From contig JACQFK010000151.1 in assembly GCA_016200125.1 (NCBI GenBank), positions 1-5,795 of the forward strand: a DNA stretch of 5,795 nt, read 5' to 3'. Shown piece after piece: positions 1-4,487 of this stretch. Made by a program: the position numbers and the translations under genes. Positions within the stretch are counted from its first letter, which is position 1. Every line of letters begins with the position of its first letter. The notes under the pieces are model-generated. The model did not search any database. It saw only the letters and a program-made list of their open reading frames with translations, and was not told where the DNA came from. The stretch comes from Planctomycetota bacterium. Lineage in GTDB: Bacteria > Planctomycetota > MHYJ01 > JACPRB01.

Positions 1-651
1 CAGAACTCGCAGCGGGCGCTGCCTGCCTTCGCGGCGGGGAAGAACACGCTGACCTTCAGCGCGGGGCCGGCGGAGAACACGATCACGGTGGAAGGCTGCG
101 TCAGCCCCGAGGCGAAGGGGAAGAACCTGCAGGTGGCGGACTTCCATCCCGAGGTCAACGGCTTCGAGGCCAACTGGTTCATCGGGGGCAGCGGCAAGGG
201 CGACGTGACGTTCCCGGTCTCGACGCCGGGCGACCTCCTGCGCCTCCGCTTCGGCTCCCAGTTCCGCGCGCGCGACGCGAGGGACGGGCTCGACTACCAG
301 GTCTCCCTCGACGGCGGGAAGACCTGGAAGACGGCGGGGCGGGCCCCGGGCCCCACGCCGGGCGACTGCCTCTACGTCACGTTCGCCGACGTGCCGCCGG
401 GGACGCGCGAGGCGAAGGTCCGCTACTCGGGCACGAGCCGCAACGCCACGGGCTTCCTGAACTTCCGCATCGACGCCGACTACAAGGAGCCGGCGGGCGG
501 CTTCCGCCCCGTCAAGGTGACCTACCGCTGGGACGAGGAGGGCAAGGCGAAGGAGCAGGTCTTCCTCGCGAAGAAGCCCGAGGAGACCTGGACGGTCAGT
601 TGCGCGGCGAAGCCGCTGATGAAGTCGATCGTGATGGAGCTCGCCGAATAG
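1..651 (+). CDS. 3' end of an unrecognised beta-rich, probably exported protein (5' end outside window)
   Basis: The frame is open from base 1 to a TAG stop at 649-651, giving 216 residues of the C-terminal part; the true start lies upstream. A GTG at 88 falls inside the continuing frame (about residue 30) and has no convincing ribosome-binding site, so I do not take it as the start. The sequence alternates short hydrophobic and Gly/Asp-rich stretches, as in beta-sandwich domains. One Asp-box-like motif, SLDGGKTW (residues 102-109), resembles the S-x-D-x-G-x-x-W motif of BNR-repeat and sialidase-type proteins, but a single copy is not diagnostic. The tail (FRPVKVTYRW, then MKSIVMELAE) looks like a second small beta domain. 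No catalytic residues can be named. It converges on the next gene with only 6 bases between stops, and no terminator hairpin is visible there. The coding frame is well supported; the function is unknown. Confidence 0.85.
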   Translation, partial: QNSQRALPAFAAGKNTLTFSAGPAENTITVEGCVSPEAKGKNLQVADFHPEVNGFEANWFIGGSGKGDVTFPVSTPGDLLRLRFGSQFRARDARDGLDYQVSLDGGKTWKTAGRAPGPTPGDCLYVTFADVPPGTREAKVRYSGTSRNATGFLNFRIDADYKEPAGGFRPVKVTYRWDEEGKAKEQVFLAKKPEETWTVSCAAKPLMKSIVMELAE

Positions 652-657
652 CCTGCG

Positions 658-1272
658 CTACTTGGGGAAGGCCGGGCGCTTCGCCCAGTCGCCGCCCAGG
701 TCCACCAGGGTCATCGACTCGCCGGGCTTTTCCTGCCGCACGAGGCCGAGCGGCACGGAACTGCAGTACCAGCTCTTCACCGCCCGGCTGGCGCCGCCGC
801 TTTCCAGCTGGCCTTCGACGACCAGGCAGTCGAGCATCGTGTACTTCACGCGCCACGCGTGGTCCCAGACGCGCTTCGCCGTCAGCGTCCCCTCCGGCGA
901 GATCGCTTTCAGGACGGCGCCCAGGTTCTTGCCCGAGATCAGCGACCAGGTCTTCGGCGACGCGTCGTCGGTGGCCGGCGACTGGACCTCGCAGAGGAAG
1001 CTCCGGCCCTCGAAGCTGAAGGACTGCTCGCCGAGAAGATAGACGACCGAGGGCGAGCTCTTCGCCTCGCTCACGGCCGAGGCCTGGCCGTCCGCGCAGG
1101 TCTGGGTGACGAGGACGACGAAATCCTTGCCCTTCTCCTTGAGGCCGATGTCGGTGTAGGAGTCCTTTCCGAGCCGCGAGGTCTTGAGGCGGTACCAGGT
1201 GCCGGGCTCGGTGTCGCCCCAGGGGTTGAGCGAGCGCGAGGGGATGGCGACGGGCCGGGGCGGCGGCTTCAC
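658..1272 (-). CDS. C-terminal domain of the zinc-finger membrane protein, in a shifted frame (or a separate overlapping gene)
   Basis: This frame ends at TAG (658-660) and encodes about 204 residues if read from the GTG at 1270-1272. That GTG overlaps the TGA of the preceding ORF as GTGA. The protein starts proline-rich (VKPPPRPVAIP), then forms a globular, probably beta-rich domain with WYRLKTSRLG near the N-terminus and a C-terminal stretch including LDCLVVEGQLE and SWYCSSVPLGLVRQE. That pattern recalls LolA/DUF3108-like extracytoplasmic domains, but I cannot assign a family. There is no signal peptide, although the domain looks exported. This fits best if it is the outer half of the preceding protein, whose transmembrane helix and linker would place it outside the membrane. 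Reading it as one protein needs one extra base near 1276-1281 and gives about 467 residues. The alternative is a translationally coupled second gene. That this frame codes is fairly certain; its independence is not. Confidence 0.75.
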   Translation of the reverse strand: MKPPPRPVAIPSRSLNPWGDTEPGTWYRLKTSRLGKDSYTDIGLKEKGKDFVVLVTQTCADGQASAVSEAKSSPSVVYLLGEQSFSFEGRSFLCEVQSPATDDASPKTWSLISGKNLGAVLKAISPEGTLTAKRVWDHAWRVKYTMLDCLVVEGQLESGGASRAVKSWYCSSVPLGLVRQEKPGESMTLVDLGGDWAKRPAFPK

Positions 1273-1290
1273 GTAGGGCAGACTTCCGGC
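1268..1290 (-). other. Frameshift site, or 4-base GTGA gene overlap
   Basis: Upstream of this point the coding signal is in the frame of the 2060 ATG. Downstream it is in the -1 frame. On the minus strand the junction reads GAAGTCTGCCCTACGTGAAG. One additional base, for example a fourth C in the CCC run at 1276-1278 (GGG on the plus strand), would join the frames as KPEV-CPYVKPPPRP. No X-XXY-YYZ slippery heptamer is present, which argues against programmed -1 frameshifting. The GTGA overlap (1269-1272) is the competing explanation, with GGAAG about ten bases upstream as a weak ribosome-binding site. Confidence 0.6.
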
Positions 1291-2060
1291 TTGGTGACTT
1301 CCGGCTTCGTGACCTCGGGCTTCGTCGTCGTATCGGTCGTGTTCGTGACGTACTCGGGGGGCCGGGGTCCCGGGGGAATGTCGGGGGTGAAGGCGTTCCA
1401 CCCGTAGTAGGCGCCGGCGGCGCCCGCGACGAGGAGGACGACCACGGCGACGGTGATGAGCGTCCGGTTCGACCGGGGCGGCTCCTTGAACTTGAAGACG
1501 GGCTTGCCCTGGAGGGCGGCCCGCTCCGCGGCGGCGGAGTAGGTGGGCGCCGGGCGGTTCTTCTGCTGCGGGGCCTCGACGGCGGCCGGCGCGCCCGAGC
1601 CGCTCATGCACTCGGAGGAGCAGAAGGTCCCCTGGGCGGCCTCGAGCAGGCAGAGCGCGCAGACGGGCTTGCCGCAGCGGTCGCAGTTGGCGACCGCGGG
1701 AGTGTCCGCATGATTTTCGCACTGGGCGCCGATGGGCCGCCACTTGGTCCCTTCGGCGACGATGGGCATCCGGTCGTCGGAGGGGGGCACGTTGAGCCCG
1801 CCGGACGACGGGGCCGGGGCGGAGTCGTCGTCGAAGATGGAGTCGATCTTCTGCACGCCGCCGCCGGAGCCGCCCGATTCAGCGGCGGCGCCGACGAACT
1901 TGGGGACTTCCTGGCCGTTGGCGAAGGCGGTGTGGCAGTCGGCGGAGCAGAAGGTGCCTTCCTTCTCGTCGACGACGCACATCAGGCAGACCGACTTGTC
2001 GCAAGCCTTGCAGGTGGCGAGCGCCATCGACTCCGGATGGTTGGCGCAGCTCTTCTCCAT
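1269..2060 (-). CDS. Membrane protein with two B-box-like zinc fingers (N-terminal part, frame ends early)
   Basis: This ORF of 263 residues starts at ATG 2058-2060, with AGAGGA five bases upstream. Two matching Cys/His modules are visible: C5, H8, C17, C20, C25, C28, C38, C42 and C114, H117, C126, C129, C134, C137, C147, C151. The spacing (CxxH-x8-CxxC-x4-CxxC-x9-CxxxC) resembles B-box or treble-clef zinc binding, each module ending in a TFCS motif. A low-complexity Gly/Ser/Pro linker separates them. One transmembrane helix covers about 200-222, preceded by basic residues (PPRSNR), which predicts fingers in the cytoplasm and the C-terminus outside. The tail has three Lys-Pro-Glu-Val(-Thr) units (247-260), then CPT and a TGA stop. 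The next domain continues in the -1 frame, so the stop probably reflects an indel rather than a natural end. Zinc binding is inferred from cysteine spacing; the partner (protein or nucleic acid) is unknown. Confidence 0.85.
   Translation of the reverse strand: MEKSCANHPESMALATCKACDKSVCLMCVVDEKEGTFCSADCHTAFANGQEVPKFVGAAAESGGSGGGVQKIDSIFDDDSAPAPSSGGLNVPPSDDRMPIVAEGTKWRPIGAQCENHADTPAVANCDRCGKPVCALCLLEAAQGTFCSSECMSGSGAPAAVEAPQQKNRPAPTYSAAAERAALQGKPVFKFKEPPRSNRTLITVAVVVLLVAGAAGAYYGWNAFTPDIPPGPRPPEYVTNTTDTTTKPEVTKPEVTKPEVCPT
1281..1322 (-). repeat. Short tandem repeat coding for (Lys-Pro-Glu-Val-Thr)n linker
   Basis: Three 15-base units, the last incomplete, encode KPEVT-KPEVT-KPEV at residues 247-260 of the zinc-finger membrane protein. 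The second and third units are almost identical in DNA (AAGCCGGAAGTC), while the first uses CCC GAG. The repeat forms the extended linker after the transmembrane helix. Whole-unit changes would keep the frame, so repeat slippage alone does not explain the adjacent frameshift, although repeats of this kind are prone to assembly error. Confidence 0.85.
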
Positions 2061-2065
2061 GGCGG

Positions 2066-2071
2066 TCCTCT
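2066..2071 (-). promoter_or_regulatory. Ribosome-binding site of the zinc-finger membrane protein
   Basis: AGAGGA lies five bases upstream of the ATG at 2058-2060. It supports this ATG as the start; the zinc-finger motif CANH begins at residue 5, so a later start would lose the first module. Confidence 0.6.
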
Positions 2072-2088
2072 ATAAGTGCCCGGAGTTG

Positions 2089-2117
2089 AGTATATATCAC
2101 GCCGAGGCGGAAATGAA
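2089..2117 (-). promoter_or_regulatory. Weak sigma70-like promoter for the zinc-finger membrane protein
   Basis: On the minus strand TATACT (2089-2094, five of six matches to TATAAT) lies in a local AT-rich patch about 30 bases upstream of the start codon. TTCATT (2112-2117) sits 17 bases further upstream and matches only three of six positions of TTGACA. The AT-rich patch is unusual in this GC-rich window, which is the main support. This is a tentative call. Confidence 0.3.
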
Positions 2118-2230
2118 CGACCCGGTCGAGAAATCCAGGGGGCGGAGCGACGGCCTCGCGGAATTTATGGGGAGGGCGGTGGGGAGTGTGAATTCGCGCC
2201 GGATCCCCGTGGAAAAGTCGGGTTCAGCGT

Positions 2231-2267
2231 GGGAAATCCCCTGGGATCCGGGAGCCCGCCAGGGCGG
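2231..2267. other. Cluster of short inverted repeats upstream of the sigma54 promoter
   Basis: Three small palindromic elements lie in a row: GGGA-AA-TCCC (2231-2240), ATCCC-CT-GGGAT (2236-2247, overlapping the first) and CCGCC-AG-GGCGG (2256-2267). They end about ten bases before the -24 element of the sigma54 promoter and so lie outside the predicted transcript. They could be binding sites for an activator or repressor, but short palindromes arise easily in GC-rich DNA. They are closer to the promoter than most sigma54 enhancer sites. Confidence 0.25.
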
Positions 2268-2277
2268 AGCCCTCCGC

Positions 2278-2292
2278 TGGCATGCCCCTTGC
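2278..2292 (+). promoter_or_regulatory. Sigma54 (RpoN) -24/-12 promoter of the hpf unit
   Basis: TGGCATGCCCCTTGC matches the sigma54 consensus TGGCAYR-N4-TTGC at every fixed position. The invariant GG (2279-2280) and GC (2291-2292) are separated by exactly ten bases. The base after TTGC is G rather than the preferred A or T. The expected transcript start is near 2304, leaving a 5' leader of about 34 bases that contains the ribosome-binding site. Sigma54 promoters need an ATP-driven enhancer-binding activator; none is encoded in the window. The position relative to the gene is ideal, which raises confidence above that of a chance match. Confidence 0.72.
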
Positions 2293-2323
2293 GGCATCTA
2301 CGGCAGAGAGCCTGTGTGTCCTG

Positions 2324-2331
2324 GGAAGGAG
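2324..2331 (+). promoter_or_regulatory. Ribosome-binding site of hpf
   Basis: GGAAGGAG is a near-perfect Shine-Dalgarno sequence six bases before the ATG at 2338. It fixes the start, since the same frame is open far upstream (to 1732) but that upstream part is antisense to the zinc-finger gene and is not coding. Confidence 0.85.
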
Positions 2332-2337
2332 TCGGCG

Positions 2338-2685
2338 ATGCCCATTCCGCTGAAAGTCGTGGATCGCGCCGGACGGCTCACGGGGAAGCTCGCCGAGCAC
2401 GTCCGGGAAAGAACCGAGAAGTTGTCCCAGTTCTACGGCCGGGTGAAGCAATGCCGGGTGACGGTGGATGGACCGGGGCAACATGCCTTGCGCGGCCGCG
2501 TCCGGGTCCGGATTTACCTCAGCCTTCCCGGCTCGGAAATCGCGATCAACCGCCTCTCCGCCGAGGAGCTCCCCATCGCCCTTCGCAAGACCTTCGATGC
2601 CGCCGACCGGCTGCTGGGAGACTATGTGCGGACCGAGAAGCGATCCTTCAAGAACGCCCGGCGACCCTCAAAGAGAGGGGCCTAA
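2338..2685 (+). CDS. hpf: Ribosome hibernation promoting factor, short HPF/RaiA family
   Basis: This 115-residue protein of the HPF/RaiA (sigma-54 modulation, S30EA N-terminal) family binds the small ribosomal subunit at the decoding region and inactivates ribosomes in stress or stationary phase. Family features are the MPIPLKV first strand, a basic amphipathic helix (HVRERTEKLSQFYGRV, 21-36), the CRVTV strand (39-43), a VRIYLSLPG strand (57-65) ending in SEIAINR, and the helix ALRKTFDAADRLLGDYVR (81-98). It stops after this domain plus a basic tail (KRSFKNARRPSKRGA), so it lacks the C-terminal dimerisation domain of long HPF. The His-rich segment often seen before the last helix in proteobacterial relatives is shortened to SAEELPIA. 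A strong ribosome-binding site and a sigma54 promoter precede it. No rpoN gene, the classic neighbour, is in the window. The proline-rich ORF follows closely and may be co-transcribed. Confidence 0.93.
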   Translation: MPIPLKVVDRAGRLTGKLAEHVRERTEKLSQFYGRVKQCRVTVDGPGQHALRGRVRVRIYLSLPGSEIAINRLSAEELPIALRKTFDAADRLLGDYVRTEKRSFKNARRPSKRGA

Positions 2686-2689
2686 GGAG
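2684..2689 (+). promoter_or_regulatory. Ribosome-binding site of the proline-rich ORF, overlapping the hpf stop
   Basis: AAGGAG starts inside the TAA stop codon of hpf (TAAGGAG) and lies six bases before the ATG at 2696. This arrangement favours co-transcription and possibly translational coupling of the two genes. It is the main evidence that the proline-rich ORF is really translated. Confidence 0.7.
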
Positions 2690-2695
2690 CTTCCC

Positions 2696-3115
2696 ATGAA
2701 GATGTATCCGAGACAGGGCCCGGCGCCTCCCAAGCCCGGGCCGGAGCCGCCGACGCCGCCTCCCCTCGACCCTCCGCCGACGGACCCGACGCCGGACCTT
2801 CCGAAGCCGACGGACCCCGGGCCCTTGCCGAACGATCCCGACCTTCCCGAGCCCCAGGCTGAGCGCGTGCTCCGTCACTCGAGCGTTCCCCTGCTTCTCG
2901 TCCGGGCGGAGAAGGAGAAGCCGAGAGAGCGCGCAGGCCGGAAACGGGCGACGTCGTCCAGGCGCCAAGTTAGTCCGGGCAAATTCGTGAGTACCTCTTT
3001 CACCACACAAAGACCACAAAGGAAGGCCTTGGGGAGAGCTTCCGGAGACAGCTACTGTGTGTCCTTTGTGTCTTTGGTGGAGACCTTGCTCACGTTTCAG
3101 GTTGGAAACACTTAG
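2696..3115 (+). CDS. Proline-rich small protein of unknown function; C-terminus encoded by a repeat
   Basis: This 139-residue ORF has a good ribosome-binding site 10 bases after hpf. Residues 9-53 are dominated by Pro, Asp, Thr and Glu, with internally similar units (TPDLPKPTDPGP and NDPDLPEP), so this part is probably disordered. Residues 57-95 are strongly basic and Arg/Lys/Glu-rich. From about residue 100 the frame crosses an imperfect inverted repeat, giving FTTQRPQRK and CVSFVSLVE, which resemble chance translations of dispersed intergenic repeats. It ends at TAG 3113-3115, overlapping the stop of the convergent transporter gene. I infer that the N-terminal half is a real small gene and that its original 3' end was replaced or lost when the repeat arrived. 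There is no signal peptide, membrane segment or recognised domain. It could also be a non-functional ORF. Confidence 0.55.
   Translation: MKMYPRQGPAPPKPGPEPPTPPPLDPPPTDPTPDLPKPTDPGPLPNDPDLPEPQAERVLRHSSVPLLLVRAEKEKPRERAGRKRATSSRRQVSPGKFVSTSFTTQRPQRKALGRASGDSYCVSFVSLVETLLTFQVGNT
2998..3085. repeat. Imperfect inverted repeat of the CACAAAG/CTTTGTG type, possible bidirectional terminator
   Basis: The left arm (3001-3023) contains CACCA, CAAAGAC and ACAAAGGA. The right arm (3062-3079) is TCCTTTGTGTCTTTGGTG, whose reverse complement shares CACCA, AAAGAC and ACAAAGGA, with a few extra bases bulged in the left arm. Inside lies a smaller stem, GGAAG (3021-3025) with CTTCC (3039-3043). From general knowledge, similar 'ACCACAAAGACACAAAGG' elements are scattered between genes in many environmental bacteria. 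The base composition is clearly less GC-rich than the flanks. It sits between convergent genes, where a folded transcript could end transcription in both directions, although it lacks a clean T tract. Confidence 0.65.
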
Positions 3116-4404
3116 GGCTGAACGCCGCCGGTCCCGGGATCCCAGCGGTCCAGCACCTGGGCCACCGTCATGTCGCTGAGCACGTTCGTGGTCGCCCTGC
3201 AGCGGCCGATCAGCCAGTCCACCGGAACGAAGAGCACGTAGAGCTCGGCGGGAAGCCCGGCCGCGCCGAGCACGAGGGAGAGCGTGATCAGCCCCGCGTC
3301 GGGGACGCCCGCGATGCCGATGCCCGCCATCACCGAGGCGAACGCGACGGCCAGCTGGCCGTCGAAGCCCAGCGGATGGCCCAGGGCCTGGGCCAGGAAC
3401 ACCGTGGCCGCGGCCTCATAGAGGATGATCCCGTCGTGGTTCAGGTGGGTGCCCACGCAGGCCGCCAGGCGCGCGGAGCCTTCCGAGACCTTCAGCTTCT
3501 CGTGCAGGCACTTCAGCGTCACCGGCAGGGTCGCCAGGCTGCTGCCGGAGGAGAAGGCCGTCACGATCGCATCGAGCGCCCCGCCGAAGAACCGGAAAGG
3601 CGAGACGCGCGCGACCACGAAGAGCAGCAGCCCGTAGTAGATCAGCGCATGAATGACGAGGCCCAGGATCACGGTTCCCGCGTAGGACGCGAGCAGGCCG
3701 AACAACCCCGTTCCGGCCTTGCCGAGGACGCCGGCCACCACGAAGAAGACGGCGAAGGGAATCAGCTGGACGACCCATTCGAGCATCTGGGTGAGGGTCT
3801 GGAAGACGGCGTGGATGCCCTGGTCCAGCGCCTGGATGCCCTGCGACCGCCGGGGGTCGGCGCTGTCCTTCAGTTTGCGAAGCGCCGCGCCGGCGAGAAC
3901 GGCGATCAGGATGATGGTGATCACGCTGTTCTTCCCGAAGGGATCCACGAAGTTGTCGGGAACCAAGGCGGCGATGTTGCGGATCGGATCGAGGGTCGGA
4001 GCGGAGGGAGCCGGCGCCCTCGCCTTTACGCCGAGCTGCGCCGCGATCCCTGCCATCTGTCCCTGCCAGGCCTCGCCCGAGCGCAGGACGTTCGCGACGG
4101 TCAGCCCGATCAGGATCGCCACCGCGGCGTTGACCAGGCTGATCAGCAGCAGCTGGGCTCCCTTGCGGGCCGGGATGCGGGTCCGCAGAAAGGCGTCCAG
4201 CACCGCGAAGAGGATCAGGGGCGCGGCCAGGGCCTTGAGCAGGCGGATGACCATCAGGCCGATCTCGCTCGACTTCTCCGCGAGCGACGCCGGAAGCAGG
4301 CGTCCGTCCTGGAGCGCCAGCCCGGCCGCCGTGCCCAGCGCCGCTCCCAGGAGGATCCGCCCGTACATGGGCAGGCGGCGTTTCTTCGCGTCCGGTTCGG
4401 CCAT
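3112..4404 (-). CDS. Dicarboxylate/amino acid:cation symporter (SDF/DAACS family)
   Basis: The protein has 430 residues, normal for the family (about 420-440). It starts at ATG 4402-4404 with GGGGAG five bases upstream; the frame stays open to 4686 but without family similarity. These inner-membrane proteins couple uptake of acidic substrates to Na+ or H+ by an elevator mechanism. Visible hallmarks are hydrophobic helices throughout, the serine-rich HP1 loop SSGSSLATLP (285-294), the TM7 motif NHDGI (322-326, usually N-x-D-G-T), the HP2 tip GVPDAG (366-371, usually GVPGAG) and TM8 with D396, R403, N407 and D411. By alignment to archaeal GltPh, R403 matches the substrate-binding Arg397, but the Asp394 position is G400 and Thr398 is A404. 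DctA-type carriers likewise have a small residue and Ala there. This suggests an acidic substrate without an amino group, such as a C4-dicarboxylate. It lies 83 bases after the kinase gene on the same strand. Confidence 0.95.
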   Translation of the reverse strand: MAEPDAKKRRLPMYGRILLGAALGTAAGLALQDGRLLPASLAEKSSEIGLMVIRLLKALAAPLILFAVLDAFLRTRIPARKGAQLLLISLVNAAVAILIGLTVANVLRSGEAWQGQMAGIAAQLGVKARAPAPSAPTLDPIRNIAALVPDNFVDPFGKNSVITIILIAVLAGAALRKLKDSADPRRSQGIQALDQGIHAVFQTLTQMLEWVVQLIPFAVFFVVAGVLGKAGTGLFGLLASYAGTVILGLVIHALIYYGLLLFVVARVSPFRFFGGALDAIVTAFSSGSSLATLPVTLKCLHEKLKVSEGSARLAACVGTHLNHDGIILYEAAATVFLAQALGHPLGFDGQLAVAFASVMAGIGIAGVPDAGLITLSLVLGAAGLPAELYVLFVPVDWLIGRCRATTNVLSDMTVAQVLDRWDPGTGGVQP

Positions 4405-4409
4405 CGGTT

Positions 4410-4415
4410 CTCCCC
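4410..4415 (-). promoter_or_regulatory. Ribosome-binding site of the symporter gene
   Basis: GGGGAG (within AAGGGGAGA) lies five bases before the ATG at 4402-4404. It decides the start against the longer open frame reaching 4686, which runs antiparallel to nothing recognisable and overlaps the kinase gene. Confidence 0.7.
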
Positions 4416-4418
4416 TTG

Positions 4419-4433
4419 CGATCCGGCGGATCG
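4419..4433. other. Perfect 6-bp inverted repeat in the kinase-symporter intergenic gap
   Basis: CGATCC-GGC-GGATCG forms a perfect palindrome with a three-base centre, three bases upstream of the symporter ribosome-binding site. In a transcript it would make a small hairpin that could influence translation initiation; in DNA it could be an operator. There is no following U tract, so it is not a typical terminator. The 83-base gap (4405-4487) otherwise shows no clear promoter. Confidence 0.3.
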
Positions 4434-4487
4434 ATGAGGGAAGGGCGACGTCGGAGGGGGGACGGTGCGCGAAAACGGCGGGGGACG

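Noticed and set aside
1268..1290. Programmed -1 ribosomal frameshifting
   Set aside because: No slippery heptamer of the X-XXY-YYZ type and no obvious stimulatory stem-loop are visible at the frame change.
1273..1743. Upstream part of the 658-1743 minus-strand open frame
   Set aside because: Before about 1280 the real coding signal (zinc finger, transmembrane helix) lies in the other frame; the Arg/Pro-rich translation here is a shadow.
1732..2337. Upstream extension of the hpf frame
   Set aside because: This part is antisense to the zinc-finger gene and crosses the promoter region; the strong Shine-Dalgarno sequence at 2324-2331 fixes the start at 2338.
2893..2921. Hairpin GCTTCTC / GAGAAGC as a transcription terminator
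   Set aside because: The arms are only 7 bases with a 15-base loop, there is no T tract, and it lies in the middle of the proline-rich ORF.
2648..3019. Minus-strand open frame opposite the proline-rich ORF (123 codons)
   Set aside because: It is composed of Arg/Gly/Val repeats expected from the reverse complement of Pro/Asp-rich codons, and it lacks a credible ribosome-binding site.
2998..3085. CRISPR-like or insertion-sequence interpretation of the CACAAAG repeat
   Set aside because: There is one inverted pair only, with no regularly spaced direct repeats, no transposase and no clear target duplication within the window.
3376..4437. Long plus-strand open frame opposite the symporter gene (353 codons)
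   Set aside because: It is fully antisense to a clear transporter. Its translation is Gln/Arg/Asp/Gly-rich without domain structure, as expected for the opposite strand of GC-rich coding DNA.
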